A model generated the notes under the pieces. It made no database searches. It was not told the DNA's origin and saw nothing but the letters and a program-made list of their open reading frames with translations. A stretch of DNA of 64,000 bases, from assembly GCA_965199335.1 (NCBI GenBank), contig CBDAQZ010000004.1:558001-622000 (forward strand), in the 5' to 3' direction. Below are positions 60,856 to 64,000 of the stretch, one piece after another (position 1 is the stretch's first letter; each line of letters starts with the position of its first letter). Origin of the DNA: CBDAQV01 sp965199335. Its GTDB lineage: Bacteria > Pseudomonadota > Alphaproteobacteria > CALMVH01. Both the position numbers and the translations under genes were made by a program.

Positions 60856-61476
60856 ATGCGCGGCCGCATCGTTTTCATCCATCCCGAGACGCATACGGGC
60901 CTGATCTTCGGCGCCGACCGCGAGCGGTACAATTTCGAACTCAACGAATGGAGCGATGCCGGCGTGCCGCCGCGCAACCTGGAAGTCAAGTTCCAGATCC
61001 GGGGTGATCATGCCCTGAAGATAAAGCCCTATTCTCTGGACGACGATGACGACATGCTGGCCGAATTGCTGGGCGAGGACGCTGTACAGCCGGTGTTTGC
61101 CGAGGAAGTGCCGGCTGCCAAGGGCAAAGCCGACAAGCGGCTGAGCCCGACGCTGGCGCCCGAACCTACGAAGAAGGCGCCGCTGGTGGCGGGCGAGCTG
61201 GACGAAACGCCAGCCGCCGAATTCGGCGCGCATGACGAGTTCGAGGACGACTTTCCGACGGGGCTGGAGGACGAGGATAAAATCCTGTCGGCACAGACGG
61301 GAGGCGCCGCGCCGCTGATGGGCGACAGGAAACCCATCCCCGCCTCGCGGCTGCTGTTCGAGCAGGAAAGCCCGCGCAGGCCGACCTGGAAATTCTACCT
61401 GATAGGTGTGATGGCCGCCGTGCTGCTGATCCTGATCGCACTGGTGGCGCAGCATTTCATGGGCGCGGGCGGATAG
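60856..61476 (+). CDS. Cold-shock-like domain protein with C-terminal membrane anchor
   Basis: A 206-residue protein. Residues 1-60 resemble a cold-shock (CSD) nucleic-acid-binding fold: GRIVFIHPETHTGLIFGAD, then RYNFELNEWSDAG and VKFQIRGDHALKIKPY. A long acidic, low-complexity linker follows (about 62-150). A basic stretch (PRRPTWK) and one C-terminal helix (FYLIGVMAAVLLILIALVA) end the protein, giving a tail-anchored topology with the CSD in the cytosol. A role at the membrane on RNA is an inference. Confidence 0.8.
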   Translation: MRGRIVFIHPETHTGLIFGADRERYNFELNEWSDAGVPPRNLEVKFQIRGDHALKIKPYSLDDDDDMLAELLGEDAVQPVFAEEVPAAKGKADKRLSPTLAPEPTKKAPLVAGELDETPAAEFGAHDEFEDDFPTGLEDEDKILSAQTGGAAPLMGDRKPIPASRLLFEQESPRRPTWKFYLIGVMAAVLLILIALVAQHFMGAGG

Positions 61477-61488
61477 GCGGACAAAGAA

Positions 61489-61527
61489 ATGGCGGCGCTA
61501 TCGGCCCCGTACCGATAGCGCCGCCAT
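61489..61527 (-). terminator. Perfect 16-base-pair hairpin between convergent genes
   Basis: ATGGCGGCGCTATCGG (61489-61504), seven-base loop, CCGATAGCGCCGCCAT (61512-61527). On the minus strand it is followed by TTCTTTGT, a usable U-rich tail for terminating the outer-membrane protein transcript. On the plus strand no T-run follows, though it may still act on the convergent gene. Confidence 0.8.
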
Positions 61528-61541
61528 GATCCTGGAAATTC

Positions 61542-62360
61542 CTATTCGAACTTGATGCTTGCCGCGACGCCGTATTCCAGCGTGTTGTTGTGCGGCTCGA
61601 AGCCGCTGCCGACCGCAGTGCCCTGGAAGTAAAGCGTCTGCTGGTTGGAATCCTTGATGTTCCAGTAGCGGACATAGGGACCGAAGCTGAAATTGTAGAA
61701 ATTGATCGGCGGCGTGACCATGAAGTTGCCGCGGATGCCGTATCCCGTGCTCTGGTTGTTCACCAGGTTGTTGTCGTAGCCCAGATCGCGCAGGTAGGAC
61801 GTCTGCCAGCCCTGGATCAGGTAATCGTACTCGCCGAAGGTGCTCATCTTCCAGCTGCCGGCGCGGAAGCCGAAGTCGACGCCGATAGGTGCGTACAGGT
61901 ATTCGGAACGGCGGTCGTAGCCCGAAGCGCCCGTGGTGGTGATCTTGGCGCCATTCGCATCGAACAGCAGACGGTAGCCGATACCGCTATAGGGCGCGAT
62001 GGTCAGGCCCTTGTTGATCTTGAAAGTATAGCCGAACAGGCCTCGGTAATCCTGCTTGTAGTCGGTGATGTTGCTTTCCGTGCCCGACCCTTGCGAGGAA
62101 TAATCGAGACTGTAGAAATCGGCGATGGCATTCGCCTTGAGGAAATAATTGTGTATGTTGTAGGTGTAGGTGGCATTGATACCGCCGCCATAGCCCTGGA
62201 GCTTGACGAAGTCGGTTTCGCGATACTGATAGTACTGACCTTCGACGCCGATCTCGAAACTGTCGGAATTCAGGCTTTTACCTGCGTGGGCCGGGACTTC
62301 CTGCATGAGGAACAGTACTGCCGCAATTGCCGTAATTCGCGTTACCTGGGGGAATTTCAC
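61542..62360 (-). CDS. Outer-membrane beta-barrel protein, hypothetical
   Basis: A 272-residue exported protein. GTG 62360 with AGGAG upstream is preferred over GTG 62390. The signal peptide is KFPQVTRITAIAAVLFLMQ ending VPAHA. The mature part has alternating strands (EIGVEGQYYQYRETDFVKLQ, TIAPYSGIGYRLLF, NFSFGPYVRYWN) and ends GVAASIKFE, an aromatic-near C-terminus typical of porin-like barrels. No specific family recognised. Confidence 0.8.
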   Translation of the reverse strand: MKFPQVTRITAIAAVLFLMQEVPAHAGKSLNSDSFEIGVEGQYYQYRETDFVKLQGYGGGINATYTYNIHNYFLKANAIADFYSLDYSSQGSGTESNITDYKQDYRGLFGYTFKINKGLTIAPYSGIGYRLLFDANGAKITTTGASGYDRRSEYLYAPIGVDFGFRAGSWKMSTFGEYDYLIQGWQTSYLRDLGYDNNLVNNQSTGYGIRGNFMVTPPINFYNFSFGPYVRYWNIKDSNQQTLYFQGTAVGSGFEPHNNTLEYGVAASIKFE

Positions 62361-62453
62361 CGATCGGCTCCTACTTTTGATTGCGCGCACAATACGGAAA
62401 CGGCACGGCTACTTCAAGCAAACTCATCGTTTTGGACAAGAAAGTTACACACT

Positions 62454-62948
62454 GTGATATTTATCGGCATCGGCTCCAACCTGCCGGGCGCGCTCGGCGG
62501 CAGCGCCGAGATGGTGGAGGCCGCGATTTCGGCCCTGAACGACGCCCCGCTGCGCCTGCTGGCCCGGTCGGCGCTGTGGCGCACGCGCCCGGTGCCGGAC
62601 CAGGGTGAACCATGGTTCGTGAACGCCGTCGCCGCGATCGCTACCGGGCTGGAACCGGGCGCATTGCTGGATTACCTGTTGGCCATGGAACATGGATTCG
62701 GGCGCGAACGTACCTGGCGCAACGCCCCGCGCGTGCTGGACCTCGACCTGATCGACTATAACGGGCATGTCAGTGGCGATGACGAAATACCCAACCTGCC
62801 GCATCCCCGCCTCGGCCAGCGTGCCTTCGTGCTGAAACCGCTGGCACAGATCGCGCCGGCCTGGCAGCACCCAGTCAGTGGCGACACGCTGGCCGAACTG
62901 ATCGACCGGCTGCCGGAAGACCAGTTCGCGGAGCCGATCCTTGCTTGA
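62454..62948 (+). CDS. folK: 6-hydroxymethyl-7,8-dihydropterin pyrophosphokinase (HPPK)
   Basis: A 164-residue folate-pathway enzyme. It starts at GTG 62454 with FIGIGSNLPG. Key motifs are RTRPVPDQGEPWFVNAV, EHGFGRERTWRNAPRVLDLD and the PHPRLGQRAFVLKPL substrate loop. The longer upstream open frame is antisense to the barrel gene. It overlaps the folP start by eight bases. Confidence 0.95.
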   Translation: MIFIGIGSNLPGALGGSAEMVEAAISALNDAPLRLLARSALWRTRPVPDQGEPWFVNAVAAIATGLEPGALLDYLLAMEHGFGRERTWRNAPRVLDLDLIDYNGHVSGDDEIPNLPHPRLGQRAFVLKPLAQIAPAWQHPVSGDTLAELIDRLPEDQFAEPILA

Positions 62949-63738
62949 AATCATGGGCATCGTGAACGTGACGCCGGACAGTTTCTCCGACGGCGGGCAG
63001 CATTGCGACCTGGACGACGCGGTCCTGTATGCCCTGAAACTGCTGGAGGAAGGCGCGACCATCCTGGACATCGGGGGCGAATCGACCCGGCCCGGCGCGA
63101 CCCCGTTGCCGGCGGCAGAGGAGATCGCGCGCGTCGTCCCGGTGATCGAGGCTTTGGCGGAGCCGGTTCACGCCGCGGGGGCGACAATCTCGATCGATAC
63201 CCGCAATGGCGCGACGATGGCCGCCGCCCTGAAGGCGGGGGCGGATGCGGTCAACGACATCAGCGCCCTGACCCACGACCCGCACGCCGCCCGGATCGTG
63301 GCCGAGGCCGGATGCCGCGTGATCCTGATGCACATGAAGGGCACGCCGCAGACGATGCAGCTGAACCCGGTCTACCGCGATGTGGTGGCCGAGGTTCACG
63401 GCTGGCTGCAACGGCGGATCGATTTCGCGCTGGTCGCAGGCATCCTGCTCGAACGCATCGTGGTCGATCCCGGCATCGGCTTCGGCAAGACGGCGGAGCA
63501 CAATCTGGCGCTGCTGCAGGCGATCCCCCACTTGCGCACGCTGGCCCCGGTGATGATCGGCCTGTCGCGCAAGCAGTTCATCGCCCGCCTTTCGCGTGGC
63601 GAACCGGCCGACAGGCGGCTTGGCGGATCGATCGCCGGCGCCCTGCACGCCGCCGATGCCGGTGCCGACATCGTGCGCGTTCACGATGTCGCCGATACCG
63701 TGCAAGCCCTGGCACTATGGCGGATGCTGCAAAACTAA
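62941..63738 (+). CDS. folP: Dihydropteroate synthase
   Basis: A 265-residue TIM-barrel enzyme joining pterin to p-aminobenzoate; the target of sulfonamides in general. Motifs: MGIVNVTPDSFSDGG, DIGGESTRPGATP, ISIDT, VNDIS, LMHMKGTPQTMQ, DPGIGFGKT and GLSRKQFI. TTG 62941 gives four residues before MGIV and overlaps folK; ATG 62953 is the alternative. The usual loop residues are all present. Confidence 0.96.
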   Translation: MLEIMGIVNVTPDSFSDGGQHCDLDDAVLYALKLLEEGATILDIGGESTRPGATPLPAAEEIARVVPVIEALAEPVHAAGATISIDTRNGATMAAALKAGADAVNDISALTHDPHAARIVAEAGCRVILMHMKGTPQTMQLNPVYRDVVAEVHGWLQRRIDFALVAGILLERIVVDPGIGFGKTAEHNLALLQAIPHLRTLAPVMIGLSRKQFIARLSRGEPADRRLGGSIAGALHAADAGADIVRVHDVADTVQALALWRMLQN

Positions 63739-63774
63739 CTTGTAATTAACAGGTTGTTAATATAAAGTATCTCG

Positions 63775-64000
63775 ATGCGTTCGACTTTGCCGACCGTCGA
63801 TACTGGCAACCCCTTCCGGTCGTTCTGGCGGAAGCGGGCGCCGAACGTTGTTTTCGCGATCGGTCCCAGCCTCGCCTACAACAACCCCTACGAAGAAGAT
63901 GGCGACTCGTTCCGGCATTTTGGCGAGAAATGCGACAGATATGTCCGTAGCTGCGACGTTATCGGGGACGGCAACAAGGCCATTCATGAAGACGAGATCG
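63775..64000 (+). CDS. Start of an unidentified gene, cut by the window end
   Basis: ATG 63775 opens a frame still open at 64000 (75 codons). It begins MRSTLPTVDTGNPFRSFWRK and continues NVVFAIGPSLAYNNPYEEDG. There is no strong Shine-Dalgarno, but codon use is plausible and it lies 36 bases after folP. The family is not recognisable from this part. In other alphaproteobacteria glmM often follows folP, and this N-terminus does not look like glmM. Confidence 0.45.
   Translation, partial: MRSTLPTVDTGNPFRSFWRKRAPNVVFAIGPSLAYNNPYEEDGDSFRHFGEKCDRYVRSCDVIGDGNKAIHEDEI

Overview
This window is a GC-rich chromosomal segment, almost certainly from an alphaproteobacterium. The best evidence is the gene order ctaC-ctaD-ctaB-(CoxF-like)-ctaG ... 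ctaE-SURF1 ... thrC-M16 peptidase-GNAT, which is typical of Alphaproteobacteria. High GC, frequent ATGA/GTGA stop-start overlaps, and a complete aa3-type oxidase operon agree with a free-living aerobic Gram-negative. The exact genus cannot be read from the sequence. No rRNA, tRNA or CRISPR array was recognised.

Layout. 1-8457: the end of an MdtA-like adaptor, two RND pumps (MdtB- and MdtC-like) and a NodT-type outer-membrane lipoprotein, all translationally coupled. 8460-13603: a lower-GC accessory island with a broken Rhs/YD-repeat gene, its variable C-terminal tail, putative immunity genes and fragments of another toxin cassette. 13720-28482: housekeeping and stress genes (DoxX, TetR, DUF817, an MscS-like channel, protease II, CorA, ApaG, a VapBC pair with a clear operator, a VOC protein, Hsp33, RecX, a glycosyltransferase, a CobT-like protein, a SYLF protein) with unrecognised genes between them.

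28493-40902: the cytochrome c oxidase locus. It carries an embedded DUF1653 gene and is split by an unrelated exported protein. It continues into SURF1, an M32 carboxypeptidase, threonine synthase, an M16 peptidase and a GNAT acetyltransferase. 40920-44222: a glutamine-amidotransferase-class hydrolase, an FAH-family protein, RecR and an M29 aminopeptidase. 44352-47192: a second accessory patch with a WYL-like small protein, two coupled small genes divergent from a DUF3800 gene, an IS1595-family transposase and a palindromic repeat.

47198-54112: purH, a ChaN/TraB-like exported protein and the livHMGF branched-chain amino-acid transporter, which has no binding protein here and has a repeat element between livG and livF. 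54183-56267: two unrecognised proteins and a 29-residue membrane micropeptide next to a second copy of that repeat. 56277-64000: a large hybrid histidine kinase, a solitary PrpD-family protein, a membrane-anchored cold-shock-like protein, an outer-membrane barrel, folK-folP and a truncated final gene.

No clearly new multi-gene machine could be established. The most unusual structures are the truncated Rhs cassette graveyard, the embedded and intervening genes of the cox locus, the vapBC promoter-operator that predicts an almost leaderless mRNA, the 29-residue micropeptide, and the repeat pair flanking livF.
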